The notes: generated from the sequence alone by a model not told the origin. A DNA stretch of 64,000 nt from Paraburkholderia xenovorans LB400 (GCF_000013645.1 NC_007951.1:2294001-2358000), one strand, 5' to 3'; positions 19,427-29,166 are shown, counted from the stretch's first letter. Numbers and translations: made by a program.

Positions 19427-20287
19427 TTAGAACTGCCACCACGACTTTGCCGTACCCGGCCTTGCATGACCCGTAATGTACGGGCTGTCCGGGAAGGTGC
19501 CGGCCAGCACGCGCTTCGTGTCGTCCGCCAGTTGCGGCTGGTTCAGCCTCTGATACGACAGCATCATGATGTGCAGTGCGTCTTCGATCGCCGGGGCGTT
19601 CTTGTATTGCGTGAGCGCCAGTTGCGCGCGGTTGATCGCGGCGACGTAAGCGCCGCGGCGGTAGTAGTAATCCGCCGCGTGGACTTCGTGCGACGCCAGC
19701 GCGTTCACGATATAGCGCATGCGTTGCGCGGCGTCCGGCGCATACTTGCTGTTCGGATACTTGTCCACCACGATCTTGAAGGCGTCATACGATTCGCGCA
19801 GCGACTTCGGATCGCGCTCGCTCATGTCCTGGCCGGAGAAGCGGCCGAACAGTCCGAGGTCGTCGTTGAAGTGGATCATGCCCTTCAGATAGTACGCGTA
19901 GGCGATGTCCGGGTGATCCGGGTGCAGCTGGATGAAGCGGTCGATGGCCTGGTCGGCGGCGGCGTTTTCGTTGTCTTTCCAGTTGCAGTACGCGACGTTG
20001 ATCTGCGCCTGCTGCGCAAAGTGACCGAACGGATCGCGCCCTTCGAGCATTTCGAAGTACTTGGCGCACTTGCCGAAATCACCACCGGTCAAGGCGTCGT
20101 TCGCCTCCGTATATAATTTGTTGTTGTTCCACGTTGCCGTTTCGTCGGTCTTTTCCGGCAGGCCGTGGCAAGCCGCGACAACCGCGACGGCTGCGGCGCA
20201 CGCAATGTATCCGGCCACTTTCCGGGCCGCCTTCTTGATGGCCGCCAAATTGAGCGCCGCTTTAGTGATGGTGTTCAAGGCTCGCAT
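19427..20287 (-). CDS. bamD: Outer membrane protein assembly factor BamD
   Basis: The 286-residue product is a lipoprotein of the beta-barrel assembly complex. The signal ends at AVVAAC with the lipidated cysteine near residue 40. The body carries the tetratricopeptide repeats of the YfiO/BamD family: [25 protein letters not shown], then [19 protein letters not shown] and [19 protein letters not shown] type helices. The start at 20287 is preferred; the longer frame to 20356 would run through the divergent promoter and into rluD. The signal region is longer than usual because a second in-frame candidate start lies before the hydrophobic segment. It is divergent from rluD with only 38 bases between them. 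Confidence 0.95.
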   Translation of the reverse strand: MRALNTITKAALNLAAIKKAARKVAGYIACAAAVAVVAACHGLPEKTDETATWNNNKLYTEANDALTGGDFGKCAKYFEMLEGRDPFGHFAQQAQINVAYCNWKDNENAAADQAIDRFIQLHPDHPDIAYAYYLKGMIHFNDDLGLFGRFSGQDMSERDPKSLRESYDAFKIVVDKYPNSKYAPDAAQRMRYIVNALASHEVHAADYYYRRGAYVAAINRAQLALTQYKNAPAIEDALHIMMLSYQRLNQPQLADDTKRVLAGTFPDSPYITGHARPGTAKSWWQF

Positions 20288-20325
20288 TTTCCAGTCTAGC
20301 TTTACGTCCAGGTGACCCAGACTCA

Positions 20326-21642
20326 ATGACCCGCTCAAATACTCCAGGCGCCGCAACCGGTGCCGGGAATAGCAACGAAGATTATAGCGTAAGCGCTGAC
20401 CCCTCCGACGCGTTGGGCGTCGATTCCCTCGACGACGATCTCGGCAGCGACGCGCTCGGCGCCGCGGCCCTGTCCGGCCTCGTGCCGACCATCGCGAACC
20501 GCGTGACGGACGAGACGCCGCGCAGCATTGTCGTACCCGACGAACTGGCCGGCGAGCGCCTCGACAAGGTGCTCGCGCGGGTGTTCCCCGAATTCTCGCG
20601 CAACCGTCTGCAGAGCTGGATCGAGGCGGAGCGCGTGCGGATCGACGGCAAGCCCGCCAAAATCCGCCAGCCGGTGCCGCTGGGCGCGACCATCGAACTC
20701 GTGCCCGATCTGCTGCCCGAGCAACTCGCCTTCACGCCGGAACCGGTGCCGCTCGAAATCATCTACGAAGACGACACGCTGGTGGTGATCAACAAGCCGG
20801 CGGGCATGGTGGTCCATCCGGCGGCCGGCAACTGGAGCGGCACGCTGCTCAACGGTCTGCTGTACCGCTATGGCGACGCAGCGGCGGGCCTGCCGCGCGC
20901 GGGTATCGTGCACCGGCTCGACAAGGAAACCTCCGGGCTGATGGTGGTGGCGCGCACGCTAGAGGCACAGACCGACCTCGTGCGCCAGTTGCAGGCGCGC
21001 ACGGTCAAGCGCCGCTATCTGGCGCTGGTGTGGGGCAACATGCCTGAAGAAGGCACGATCGACGCGCCGATCGGCCGCGATCCGCGCGAACGCACGCGCA
21101 TGGCGGTGGTGACGAGCGCCGCCGGCAAGCCCGCGCGCACGCATTTCCGGCGTGTCGATTCGGCGATCTGGGAGCGTCAGCCGGTGACCGCGATTCATTG
21201 CGATCTCGAAACCGGCCGCACGCATCAGATTCGCGTGCATTGCGCGCATATCGGCCATCCGCTGCTCGGCGATCCGGTGTACGGGCGCGCGCGCGGCAAG
21301 CGTTCGGTCACGCCGCTGCCCGGCGGCTTCGCGCGCCAGGCGCTGCATGCATGGCGCCTCGGCCTGATTCATCCGAAGACCGGTCGCACGATGCAGTGGC
21401 GTGCCGACGTGCCGGAAGACATGGAGGCGCTATCCGCGGCGCTCGGCCTCGGCCGCGACGACGCAGGCGAGTTCGACGAGACGTACTATGAGGAAGACGA
21501 CTACGAGGCATTGCTCGACGAAGATGCCGGCGAAGACGGCGCCCCCGATCACGACGAAGCCGACGAAGCCGATGAACACGACGGCGGCCACGCCGACAAG
21601 CGCGATGAACACGATGAGGACAACGAGGACGATCACGCATGA
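20326..21642 (+). CDS. rluD: 23S rRNA pseudouridine(1911/1915/1917) synthase RluD
   Basis: The 438-residue product converts three uridines of helix 69 in 23S rRNA to pseudouridine. An S4 RNA-binding domain lies at about 75-130 ([20 protein letters not shown]). The synthase domain contains the catalytic aspartate in [12 protein letters not shown], the [15 protein letters not shown] motif, and the [10 protein letters not shown] motif. Both ends are extended relative to Escherichia coli RluD (326 residues): an acidic 65-residue leader, and a tail of about 55 residues made mostly of Asp, Glu and His. The stop overlaps the pgeF start by 4 bases. Confidence 0.95.
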   Translation: MTRSNTPGAATGAGNSNEDYSVSADPSDALGVDSLDDDLGSDALGAAALSGLVPTIANRVTDETPRSIVVPDELAGERLDKVLARVFPEFSRNRLQSWIEAERVRIDGKPAKIRQPVPLGATIELVPDLLPEQLAFTPEPVPLEIIYEDDTLVVINKPAGMVVHPAAGNWSGTLLNGLLYRYGDAAAGLPRAGIVHRLDKETSGLMVVARTLEAQTDLVRQLQARTVKRRYLALVWGNMPEEGTIDAPIGRDPRERTRMAVVTSAAGKPARTHFRRVDSAIWERQPVTAIHCDLETGRTHQIRVHCAHIGHPLLGDPVYGRARGKRSVTPLPGGFARQALHAWRLGLIHPKTGRTMQWRADVPEDMEALSAALGLGRDDAGEFDETYYEEDDYEALLDEDAGEDGAPDHDEADEADEHDGGHADKRDEHDEDNEDDHA

Positions 21643-22496
21643 ACGTGCCCGAACTGAGCTTTGACGATGTCGTGCAGCCCTCATGGAACGTGTCGCCGCG
21701 CGTGCGCGCGCTCGTCACCACGCGCAACGGCGGCGTGAGTGACGCGCCGTTCGGCCGTTGGCGCAACGGCGTGGAGTTGCCCGGCGGCCTGAATCTGGGC
21801 ATGAAATCCGGCGACGATCCGGCCGTGGTCGCGGCCAACCGTCAACGTCTGTTAAAGCTGGCCGGCGTGAGCGAGGCCGCGTGGCTCGAACAGATTCACG
21901 GCGCCGGCATCGTGCGTGCGGAAGAGGTGCTGGCACAGGCGCGCGCGAACGGCACGCCGACGCGCGCCGATGCCAGCGTCACCGATCGCCCCGGCATGGT
22001 GTGCGTGGTGATGGTGGCCGATTGCATGCCGGTGCTGCTATGCGACGAAGCCGGTCGTGCGGTCGGCGCGGCGCACGCGGGGTGGCGCGGACTGGCGGCG
22101 GGCATCGTCGAACAGACTGCGCAGCGCGTTGCCGAACTCGCGGCTGTGCCGGCGAGCGCATTGCACGCTTATCTCGGTCCGTCGATCGGACCCGAGGCCT
22201 TCGAAGTCGGCCCGGATGTGCGTGACGCGTTCATGAACGGCGTCGGCGATGTACAACGCGATGCCACGGCAAGCGCATTCGTCGAGCATCCGCATAATCC
22301 GGGCAAATATCTCGCCGATCTTCCGGCGCTGGCGCGTTTGCGTCTGCAGGCCCTCGGCGTGACGCGGATTGTCGGCGGCGATCTCTGCACGGTCACACTG
22401 CGTGAGCGTTTCTACTCTTATCGCCGCGATCGTGTGACCGGCCGCATGGCCGCGCTGATCTGGCTCGACGATCAGGCGCAGTCGATCGCGGACTGA
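21639..22496 (+). CDS. pgeF: Peptidoglycan editing factor PgeF (YfiH/DUF152 family)
   Basis: The 285-residue product belongs to the multicopper-oxidase-like YfiH family, whose bacterial members are reported to edit peptidoglycan precursors carrying the wrong first amino acid. The three metal ligands are visible: His in WLEQIHGAG, Cys in [12 protein letters not shown], and His in [11 protein letters not shown]. The pattern [17 protein letters not shown] is the family start. The ATG overlaps the rluD stop (ATGA), so the genes are coupled. rluD-pgeF pairing is common. Confidence 0.93.
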   Translation: MNVPELSFDDVVQPSWNVSPRVRALVTTRNGGVSDAPFGRWRNGVELPGGLNLGMKSGDDPAVVAANRQRLLKLAGVSEAAWLEQIHGAGIVRAEEVLAQARANGTPTRADASVTDRPGMVCVVMVADCMPVLLCDEAGRAVGAAHAGWRGLAAGIVEQTAQRVAELAAVPASALHAYLGPSIGPEAFEVGPDVRDAFMNGVGDVQRDATASAFVEHPHNPGKYLADLPALARLRLQALGVTRIVGGDLCTVTLRERFYSYRRDRVTGRMAALIWLDDQAQSIAD

Positions 22497-23034
22497 CCGG
22501 CGCGAACCACCTGCATCACGCGCATCAATCTTCCTTCGAATCGCGACGGAAACACACGCCCGCGCGACGACGTTTTACGATGTCGATGTCGTCATGCGGG
22601 CATGCTATGTCAGAGCATTGCCGCCGCTCGTCACGGGCATGCGTATGAGGGTTTGTTGGGAGGCGCCGCGCGTATTTTGCTGCACCGCCGGAATTCCCGC
22701 CGATGGCGTAAATCTGCCGCATAAACGGTTCGCATACGAACGGATAAGTGCGCATAAGCCTATGCAATATGGGAGCTTTTTTCGTTCGCGGCCATCGTCA
22801 ATGACACATGTCCAAAAAGGGCGATCTGCTACACAGGGAAAACGATAATTAAAAAACTATCGCACTGCGGCAAAATCGGGAACAAGCATTGACATGCCTT
22901 GCGATGGGGAGCAAGAATGTTCCTCACGGCTCCTCGTACAGGGACAGGGCGTGACGAGGTCGCGAGCAGTTGCTCACGTGCGCACGAACCTGCCTCTCAA
23001 CCCGTCCGCAAGGACTTACCGGTCAAAAGCAGGC
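22497..23034. other. 538-base region upstream of phaC
   Basis: No credible gene is visible. The DNA is lower in GC than its surroundings, especially at 22730-22890, as expected of a promoter region. A TTGACA at 22890-22895 is followed at about 18 bases by AAGAAT, a possible promoter for phaC with a leader of about 110 bases. TGCTGCA-type and CTGC/GCAG half-sites (for example near 22679 and 22864) resemble published PhaR targets in other genera, but I cannot confirm binding. Confidence 0.4.
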
Positions 23035-24936
23035 ATGGCAGCATCACATTCCTCAGCTTCCCCCAAGACGGACTCCACGACGGAGCACACGCAGCAGGCC
23101 GGTACGAGCGGTGCAGCGCCGGCCGCAGGGATGCAACAGTTATTCGACGCCTGGATGGGCGCCTGGCGTTCGCTTGGCACGCCGCCCGGCAGTAACGGCA
23201 TGCCGTTCCCCGTGCCTCAGATGCCGCAAACAGGTCTGCCGCAGATGCCGTCGTTTCCCGGCATGCCGGACTTCGCCAGACTCGCGGCCGGATCGATGCC
23301 GGCCATGCCGTCCTTCGCCGGCCTGAACATTCCGAGCGCAGCGATTCCCTCCGAGCGACTGCAGAAACTTCAGGCCGACTATTCGCGCGAGGCGATGGAG
23401 TTGATCCAGCAGGCCGCCACGTCCGCGACCAAAGCTCCTGAACTCAAGGACCGCCGCTTCAGTTCCGACGCATGGAGTTCGGCGCCGGCCTACGCATTCA
23501 CCGCCGCCTGGTATTTGCTGAACGCGCGCTATCTGCAGGAAATGGTCGACGCGCTCGACATAGAACCCAAGGTGCGCGAGCGCATCCGTTTCGCTGTCCA
23601 GCAGTGGACGGCGGCGGCATCGCCGAGCAACTTCTTCGCATTGAATCCCGAAGCGCAAAAAACCTTGCTGGACAGCAACGGCGAGAGCTTGCGCCAGGGC
23701 GTGATGAACCTGCTCGGCGACTTGCAGCGCGGCAAGATTTCGCAGACCGACGAATCGCGTTTCGTGGTGGGCGAGAACCTCGCGAACACGGAAGGCTCGG
23801 TCGTGTTCGAAAACGAGCTGATGCAGCTGATCCAGTACAAGCCGCGCACGGCGACCGTGCGTGAGCGGCCGCTGCTCATCGTGCCGCCTTGCATCAACAA
23901 GTTCTACATTCTCGATCTGCAACCGGAGAATTCGCTGGTGGCCCACGGACTCGATTCGGGACACCAGGTATTCCTGATTTCGTGGCGCAATGCCGATCAA
24001 TCGATCGCGCACAAGACGTGGGACGACTACATCGGCGAAGGCGTGCTCACCGCTATCGAGACCGTGAGCAAAATCAGCGGCCGCGAGCAGATCAATACGC
24101 TCGGCTTCTGCGTGGGCGGCACGATGCTGGCCACGGCGCTGGCGGTGGCCGCGGCGCGCGGCCAGCATCCGGCCGCGTCCATGACGCTGCTCACCGCCAT
24201 GCTCGATTTTTCGGACACGGGTGTGCTCGACGTATTCGTCGACGACGCGCATGTGAAGATGCGCGAGCAGACCATCGGCGGCAAGAACGGTACGCCGCCG
24301 GGGCTGATGCGCGGCATCGAATTCGCCAACACGTTTTCGTTCCTGCGGCCGAACGATCTGGTGTGGAACTACGTCGTCGACAATTACCTCAAAGGGCGTA
24401 CGCCGGTGCCGTTCGACCTGCTGTACTGGAACAGCGACTCGACCAGCCTGCCGGGCCCGATGTATGTCTGGTATCTGCGCAATACGTACCTCGAAAATCG
24501 TCTGCGCGAGCCGGGTGCGGTGACCACCTGCGGCGAGCCGGTCGATCTGTCGAAGATCGACGTGCCTACCTTCATCTACGGTTCACGCGAAGACCATATC
24601 GTGCCGTGGCAAACGGCGTACGCGTCGGTGCCGTTGCTGAGCGGGCCGTTGAAGTTCGTGCTGGGCGCGTCGGGTCACATCGCGGGCGTGATCAATCCAC
24701 CCGCGAAGAAAAAGCGCAATTTCTGGATGCTGGAAGGCGACGTCAAGACGCTGCCGGAGAACCCGGAGGAATGGCTCGATCAGGCCGCCGAAGTGCCGGG
24801 CAGCTGGTGGCCCGAATGGACCACATGGCTCGACCAGTACGGCGGCAGGAAGGTGAAGCCACGCGCTGCTGCCGGTTCGGCCGAATTCCCGGTGATCGAG
24901 CCGGCGCCGGGGCGCTACGTGCGGCAACGGGAGTAG
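23035..24936 (+). CDS. phaC: Class I poly(3-hydroxyalkanoate) synthase PhaC
   Basis: The 633-residue product polymerises 3-hydroxybutyryl-CoA into PHB granules. The lipase-like box GFCVGGT carries the catalytic cysteine at about residue 359. The catalytic Asp is in YGSREDHIVPW and the His in GASGHIAGVINPP. The synthase N-terminal domain (VWNYVVDNYLKG and similar) is complete. The first 75 residues are a Met/Pro/Gly-rich tail not needed for the fold. The start is uncertain: ATG 23035 begins MAASHSSASPKTD but has a poor ribosome-binding site, and the frame stays open to 22894. phaA follows after 138 bases, then phaB and phaR. Confidence 0.95.
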   Translation: MAASHSSASPKTDSTTEHTQQAGTSGAAPAAGMQQLFDAWMGAWRSLGTPPGSNGMPFPVPQMPQTGLPQMPSFPGMPDFARLAAGSMPAMPSFAGLNIPSAAIPSERLQKLQADYSREAMELIQQAATSATKAPELKDRRFSSDAWSSAPAYAFTAAWYLLNARYLQEMVDALDIEPKVRERIRFAVQQWTAAASPSNFFALNPEAQKTLLDSNGESLRQGVMNLLGDLQRGKISQTDESRFVVGENLANTEGSVVFENELMQLIQYKPRTATVRERPLLIVPPCINKFYILDLQPENSLVAHGLDSGHQVFLISWRNADQSIAHKTWDDYIGEGVLTAIETVSKISGREQINTLGFCVGGTMLATALAVAAARGQHPAASMTLLTAMLDFSDTGVLDVFVDDAHVKMREQTIGGKNGTPPGLMRGIEFANTFSFLRPNDLVWNYVVDNYLKGRTPVPFDLLYWNSDSTSLPGPMYVWYLRNTYLENRLREPGAVTTCGEPVDLSKIDVPTFIYGSREDHIVPWQTAYASVPLLSGPLKFVLGASGHIAGVINPPAKKKRNFWMLEGDVKTLPENPEEWLDQAAEVPGSWWPEWTTWLDQYGGRKVKPRAAAGSAEFPVIEPAPGRYVRQRE

Positions 24937-25074
24937 GTTCGAGCCCGCTTCATGGCATGGCTCTTTTCGGTGTGAACGCGTAGCTGACCGGGTCAGGGCG
25001 CAAGCAGAAGGAACGAGATTTTTTAACTTGACGGGCTGCGGCGCATTTGGCCGACTCGCCCGGAGGATATGGAA

Positions 25075-26256
25075 ATGACTGATGTTGTGATCGTATCGGC
25101 CGCCCGTACGGCAGTGGGCAAATTCGGTGGGTCGCTGGCGAAAATCGCCGCGCCCGATCTCGGCGCCGCGGTGATTCGCGCCGTTCTCGAGCGTGCCGGT
25201 CTGAAGCCCGAGCAGGTGAGCGAAGTGATCCTGGGCCAGGTGCTGACGGCAGGCTCGGGCCAGAATCCGGCGCGTCAATCGCTGATCAAGGCGGGTCTGC
25301 CTTCGGCGGTGCCGGGCATGACGATCAACAAGGTCTGCGGCTCCGGCCTGAAGGCCGTGATGCTCGCGGCCAATGCCATTATCGCGGGCGACGCGGACAT
25401 CGTGATCGCCGGCGGGCAGGAAAACATGAGCGCCGCGCCGCACGTGCTGCCGGGCTCGCGCGACGGCTTCCGCATGGGCGACGCGAAGCTGGTCGACTCG
25501 ATGATCGTCGATGGCCTGTGGGACGTCTACAACCAGTATCACATGGGCGTGACGGCGGAAAACGTCGCGAAGGAATACGGCATCACGCGCGAACAGCAGG
25601 ACGCGTTCGCGGCGTTGTCGCAGAACAAGGCGGAAGCCGCGCAGAAGTCGGGCCGGTTCGACGACGAAATCGTGCCGATCGAGATTCCGCAACGCAAGGG
25701 CGAGCCGCTGCGTTTCGCGACCGACGAATTCGTGCGTCACGGCGTGACGGCCGAGTCGCTCGCGGGCCTGAAGCCGGCCTTCTCGAAGGAAGGCACGGTG
25801 ACGGCGGCCAATGCCTCCGGTCTTAACGACGGTGCTGCGGCCGTGCTGGTGATGTCGGCGAAGAAGGCCGAAGCGCTCGGCCTCACGCCGCTCGCGCGCA
25901 TCAAGGCGTATGCGAACGCCGGCGTGGATCCGAAGGTGATGGGCATGGGCCCGGTGCCGGCTTCGCGCCGTTGCCTCGAACGCGCGGGCTGGACGCCGGC
26001 CGACCTCGACCTGATGGAAATCAACGAAGCGTTTGCCGCGCAGGCGCTCGCCGTGCATCAGCAGATGGGCTGGGACACGTCGAAGGTCAACGTGAACGGC
26101 GGCGCGATTGCGATCGGCCATCCGATCGGCGCGTCCGGCTGCCGGATTCTCGTCACGCTGCTGCACGAAATGCAGAAGCGCGATGCGAAGAAGGGTTTGG
26201 CCTCGCTGTGTATCGGCGGTGGCATGGGTGTGGCGCTGGCGGTCGAGCGCGCCTGA
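25075..26256 (+). CDS. phaA: Acetyl-CoA acetyltransferase (beta-ketothiolase) PhaA
   Basis: The 393-residue product condenses two acetyl-CoA to acetoacetyl-CoA, the first step of PHB synthesis. The nucleophilic cysteine is Cys88 in [11 protein letters not shown]. The His is in [11 protein letters not shown] and the second cysteine in [11 protein letters not shown]. The length of 393 is canonical. An ATG at 25069 is only two bases from the GGAGG at 25062-25066. The ATG at 25075 has the right 8-base spacing and begins [20 protein letters not shown], so it is chosen. Confidence 0.96.
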   Translation: MTDVVIVSAARTAVGKFGGSLAKIAAPDLGAAVIRAVLERAGLKPEQVSEVILGQVLTAGSGQNPARQSLIKAGLPSAVPGMTINKVCGSGLKAVMLAANAIIAGDADIVIAGGQENMSAAPHVLPGSRDGFRMGDAKLVDSMIVDGLWDVYNQYHMGVTAENVAKEYGITREQQDAFAALSQNKAEAAQKSGRFDDEIVPIEIPQRKGEPLRFATDEFVRHGVTAESLAGLKPAFSKEGTVTAANASGLNDGAAAVLVMSAKKAEALGLTPLARIKAYANAGVDPKVMGMGPVPASRRCLERAGWTPADLDLMEINEAFAAQALAVHQQMGWDTSKVNVNGGAIAIGHPIGASGCRILVTLLHEMQKRDAKKGLASLCIGGGMGVALAVERA

Positions 26257-26393
26257 GTATCGTCGCGCGACCGGAGCCTGCTGCGTCGGTCGCGCGACAC
26301 ACAGAGCGTTGCCGCGCGCCGAGGCGTGCGGTCAGCGGTGGCCTCGTCGGCCGGTCGCCCGGCGGCTGCGGAGATGAAGCACAGACGAGGGAA

Positions 26394-26414
26394 GAGGCGG
26401 CCGTTCGGCGCCTC
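26394..26414. repeat. GC-rich hairpin between phaA and phaB
   Basis: GAGGCG (26394-26399) and CGCCTC (26409-26414) pair, with two further inner pairs beside one bulged base. This stable hairpin sits 25 bases before the phaB start. It has no T tract. It may stabilise the upstream phaCA message or give partial termination before phaB. Confidence 0.4.
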
Positions 26415-26438
26415 GAAAACGATAACGGAGTGTAGTTT

Positions 26439-27179
26439 ATGACACAGCGAATTGCGTACGTAACGGGCGGGATGGGCGGCATCGGCACGAGCATTTGCCA
26501 GCGGCTGCATAAAGAGGGCTTCAAGGTCGTCGCAGGCTGCGGCCCGAACTCGCCGCGCCGGGTGAAGTGGCTCGACGAGCAGAAGGCGCTGGGCTTCGAT
26601 TTCATCGCGTCCGAAGGCAACGTCGGTGACTGGGAGTCGACGAGGAGCGCGTTCGACAAGGTCAAGGCCGAAGTCGGAGAGATCGACGTGCTGGTGAACA
26701 ACGCCGGCATTACGCGCGACGTCGTGTTCCGCAAGATGACGCACGAAGACTGGACAGCGGTGATCGACACCAACCTGACCAGCCTCTTCAACGTCACCAA
26801 GCAGGTGATCGACGGCATGGTCGAGCGCGGCTTTGGCCGTATCATCAACATTTCGTCGGTGAATGGGCAGAAGGGCCAGTTCGGCCAGACCAACTACTCG
26901 ACCGCGAAGGCCGGCATTCACGGCTTCACGATGTCGCTGGCGCAGGAAGTGGCCACCAAGGGCGTGACGGTCAACACCGTTTCTCCCGGCTACATCGGCA
27001 CCGACATGGTCAAATCGATCCGCCCCGACGTGCTGGAAAAGATCATTGCTACGATTCCGGTGCGCCGCCTTGGCCAGCCGCAGGAAATCGGCTCGATCGT
27101 GGCGTGGCTGGCATCGGAAGAATCGGGTTTCGCCACAGGCGCTGATTTTTCGCTGAACGGCGGTTTGCATATGGGCTGA
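26439..27179 (+). CDS. phaB: NADPH-dependent acetoacetyl-CoA reductase PhaB
   Basis: The 246-residue short-chain dehydrogenase reduces acetoacetyl-CoA to (R)-3-hydroxybutyryl-CoA. The cofactor motif is [14 protein letters not shown], with NNAGITRD next. The catalytic Ser is in [13 protein letters not shown], and Tyr and Lys are in TNYSTAKAG. Length and sequence match the Cupriavidus necator enzyme closely. GGAG lies 9 bases before the ATG. A 182-base gap with a hairpin separates it from phaA. Confidence 0.97.
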   Translation: MTQRIAYVTGGMGGIGTSICQRLHKEGFKVVAGCGPNSPRRVKWLDEQKALGFDFIASEGNVGDWESTRSAFDKVKAEVGEIDVLVNNAGITRDVVFRKMTHEDWTAVIDTNLTSLFNVTKQVIDGMVERGFGRIINISSVNGQKGQFGQTNYSTAKAGIHGFTMSLAQEVATKGVTVNTVSPGYIGTDMVKSIRPDVLEKIIATIPVRRLGQPQEIGSIVAWLASEESGFATGADFSLNGGLHMG

Positions 27180-27312
27180 GTCACAGGCGCGCCGCTCACG
27201 AGGCAGCGCGCTTCGGCTCAGATGGTTCGGCGGCGTCCCGATTGCGCAATGGCCAGATTGCGCAGCCGGCAGGACGCCGTCTCCGCGCTCGACTTGCGCT
27301 CAAAGGCGTTAC

Positions 27313-27942
27313 ATGACCACTACTACAAAGAAAACAGCCGAACGACTGATCAAGAAATATCCGAATCGTCGGCTCTACGATACCGAGACAAGCACGTACA
27401 TCACGCTGACGGATGTCAAACAGCTCGTGCTGGATCAGGAGGATTTCAAGGTCATCGATGCGAAGAGCAACGAGGATCTGACGCGCGCCATCCTGTTGCA
27501 GATCATTCTCGAAGAGGAGAGCGGCGGCTTGCCGATGTTCTCGTCGTCAATGTTGTCGCAGATCATCCGTTTCTATGGTCATGCGATGCAGGGCATGATG
27601 GGCACGTATCTGGAAAAGAATATCCAGGCCTTCATCGACATTCAGGCGAAGCTCGCCGACCAGTCGAAGAATCTGTACGAAGGCAAGGCCATGAATCCCG
27701 AGGTCTGGTCGCAGTTCATGAACATGCAGGCGCCCATGATGCAGGGCATGATGACCAGCTACATCGAGCAGTCGAAGAACATGTTCGTGCAGATGCAGGA
27801 GCAGATGCAGAACCAGGCGAAGTCGATGTTCGCTACCTTCCCGTTCACGCCGGGTGGCGCGGTCAATGTGGCTGGTGGCGGGAATGCGCCGGCTAGTCCG
27901 CAAGGCAACCCGCAGGGCAATCCGGAGCCGGAGAAGAAGTAG
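27313..27942 (+). CDS. phaR: PHB synthesis repressor PhaR
   Basis: The 209-residue product is the PHA-responsive regulator that represses phasin genes until granules form. The DNA-binding N terminus shows the family mark LIKKYPNRRLYDTETSTYIT and the following TLTDVKQLVLD. The PHB-accumulation domain follows (ILLQIILEEESGG and FYGHAMQGMMGTYLEKN). A Met/Gln-rich region (MQEQMQNQAKSMF) and a Gly/Asn/Pro tail end the protein. It is 133 bases after phaB. Confidence 0.95.
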   Translation: MTTTTKKTAERLIKKYPNRRLYDTETSTYITLTDVKQLVLDQEDFKVIDAKSNEDLTRAILLQIILEEESGGLPMFSSSMLSQIIRFYGHAMQGMMGTYLEKNIQAFIDIQAKLADQSKNLYEGKAMNPEVWSQFMNMQAPMMQGMMTSYIEQSKNMFVQMQEQMQNQAKSMFATFPFTPGGAVNVAGGGNAPASPQGNPQGNPEPEKK

Positions 27943-28042
27943 GGGCGCGAAAACGGACGGTGGAACGGGTGGCGTCTCTCCGGCGCGGGGACACCGCCGC
28001 TGGTGCGCGCTTCGCGCCCGACGCATATCAAGCAAAAAAACG

Positions 28043-28072
28043 TTGACAGTGGGCCCCGGAATTTATTACCAT
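28043..28072 (+). promoter_or_regulatory. Strong sigma-70-type promoter for a small RNA or leader
   Basis: A perfect TTGACA (28043-28048) is followed after 18 bases by TACCAT (28067-28072). A seven-A run precedes the -35 element (28034-28040) and could act as an UP-like element. Transcription would start near 28079-28081, directly before a perfect 8-bp hairpin. It is one of the best -35 matches I saw in the window. Confidence 0.65.
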
Positions 28073-28079
28073 CTTCTTC

Positions 28080-28171
28080 ACGGTTAGGCACGCCTAACCG
28101 ATCGTCGAATGGGGAAACCTGGCGACAAATACGGTCTTAGGCCGCCAAACAGCCGCTCAAGCGGCTGTTTT
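28080..28171 (+). ncRNA. Candidate small RNA or attenuating leader upstream of the DUF3800 gene
   Basis: About 92 nt between a good promoter and a good terminator contain no ribosome-bound reading frame. Structure by eye has three parts. A 5' hairpin CGGTTAGG/CCTAACCG (28081-28088 with 28093-28100) has a CACG loop. A middle element GTCG...CGAC (28104-28107 with 28123-28126) encloses a G-rich then C-containing loop. The 3' end is an intrinsic terminator (28147-28171). The only ATG (28109) has no Shine-Dalgarno sequence and is out of frame with the next gene. The terminator ends 24 bases before the DUF3800 start, so this may be either a free small RNA or a leader that attenuates that gene. I do not recognise the family. 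Confidence 0.6.
28147..28171 (+). terminator. Intrinsic terminator ending the candidate small RNA
   Basis: AAACAGCCGC (28147-28156) and GCGGCTGTTT (28161-28170) form a perfect 10-bp stem with a TCAA loop, followed by a short T run that starts within the stem (28168-28171). The flanking A bases would also allow function on the other strand. Confidence 0.88.
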
Positions 28172-28194
28172 CATTTCCGGGGGCAAAAGAAGCA

Positions 28195-29166
28195 GTGTCG
28201 TACATCTGCTATATCGACGAGGCGGGTTGCAGTGCATCTCTGCCTGCGAAGAAGACCGATATTCAGCCACTACTCGTGGTAGCCGGCCTGATCGTTCAGC
28301 AGGAGGCTTTGCCGCACATCACGCGTGAATTTCTCTCACTCAAGCGCAAGTATTTCCCTGGGGCGTTCACTTCCCCTCATCTGCTCGATGATGTTCGCGA
28401 GGAGATCAAGGGTTCCGAACTCAGGAGTGCAATACGTAAGAAAGGGCACAAGGCCGGAACGCAGTTGAGATTCATCGACGATATGGTGGCCTTGCTGGAA
28501 CGTTATGCTTGCCGCGTGCTCGCTACGATCTGGGTAAAGGGCATCGGCGCACCGTTCAAGCCGCGCGAGACGTATACCCAATCGGTCCAGTACGCCTGTA
28601 AGGCCTTCCAGGCTTTCCTCGAAGAAAAAGACGCGCAAGGTTTCATGGTTGCGGACTTCAGGACCACGCAACTCAACGATCAGGTCGCGCATTCGATCTT
28701 CACGCAAAAGTATCGTGCGAAAGGCGATCCGTTCGACCGGGTGCTCGAGCTACCTACCTTCGGCGTCAGCAACAATCACGTCGGCTTGCAGATCACTGAT
28801 GTTTTATGCAGCGCGCTTCTGTTTCCGATGGCCTCGTCGGTCTACTGCTTCGGTCACGTTTCGGGCGTACACGTCAATGGGCGCGACCTCGTCGCTCGAC
28901 GACGCTACACGAGGCGAATAAAGATGCTTCAGTTCAAGGTCGATTCGGGCTGGAGTGTCTGGGTGTCCGACAAGCACCTGAAACGCTCGGCTGCCGACCT
29001 TTTTGTCGTTCCGCCGATGCAGCCGAAGTCAGAGCGTGGTGGCATTGGCCTCGCGCTTCCAGATGTGTTGGACAAGAACGTGCGCCAGCAGGACACGCTC
29101 GATGAAAAGATCAACGGCATTGAGATCGCGCGGAGACTGCCCACCGTTCACGAGCGCGTTTCATAA
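28195..29166 (+). CDS. DUF3800 domain protein
   Basis: The 323-residue product starts at a GTG (28195) only five residues before the family mark YIDEAG, so a later start is not possible. Conserved acidic residues fit the DUF3800 pattern: Asp8 and Glu9 near the N terminus, Asp154 in MVADFR, and Asp202 in GLQITDVL. The family has an RNase H-like layout of acidic residues, and members are often found in mobile or defence-related settings. Its biochemical function is not established to my knowledge. Codon use is unlike the neighbours (CTA, GTA, CCA, TCT and ACT-type codons are frequent early on), which suggests transfer. The ribosome-binding site (AAGAAG) is weak. It sits alone between phaR and dusC, preceded by the candidate leader RNA. 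Confidence 0.85.
   Translation: MSYICYIDEAGCSASLPAKKTDIQPLLVVAGLIVQQEALPHITREFLSLKRKYFPGAFTSPHLLDDVREEIKGSELRSAIRKKGHKAGTQLRFIDDMVALLERYACRVLATIWVKGIGAPFKPRETYTQSVQYACKAFQAFLEEKDAQGFMVADFRTTQLNDQVAHSIFTQKYRAKGDPFDRVLELPTFGVSNNHVGLQITDVLCSALLFPMASSVYCFGHVSGVHVNGRDLVARRRYTRRIKMLQFKVDSGWSVWVSDKHLKRSAADLFVVPPMQPKSERGGIGLALPDVLDKNVRQQDTLDEKINGIEIARRLPTVHERVS

Noticed and set aside
22594..22848. 84-codon frame upstream of phaC
   Set aside because: There is no ribosome-binding site, the composition is irregular, and overlapping frames exist on the other strand. The region is better read as regulatory.
28109..28180. Possible short peptide frame starting at the ATG inside the candidate small RNA
   Set aside because: There is no Shine-Dalgarno sequence, the frame runs through the terminator, and it is out of frame with the DUF3800 gene.
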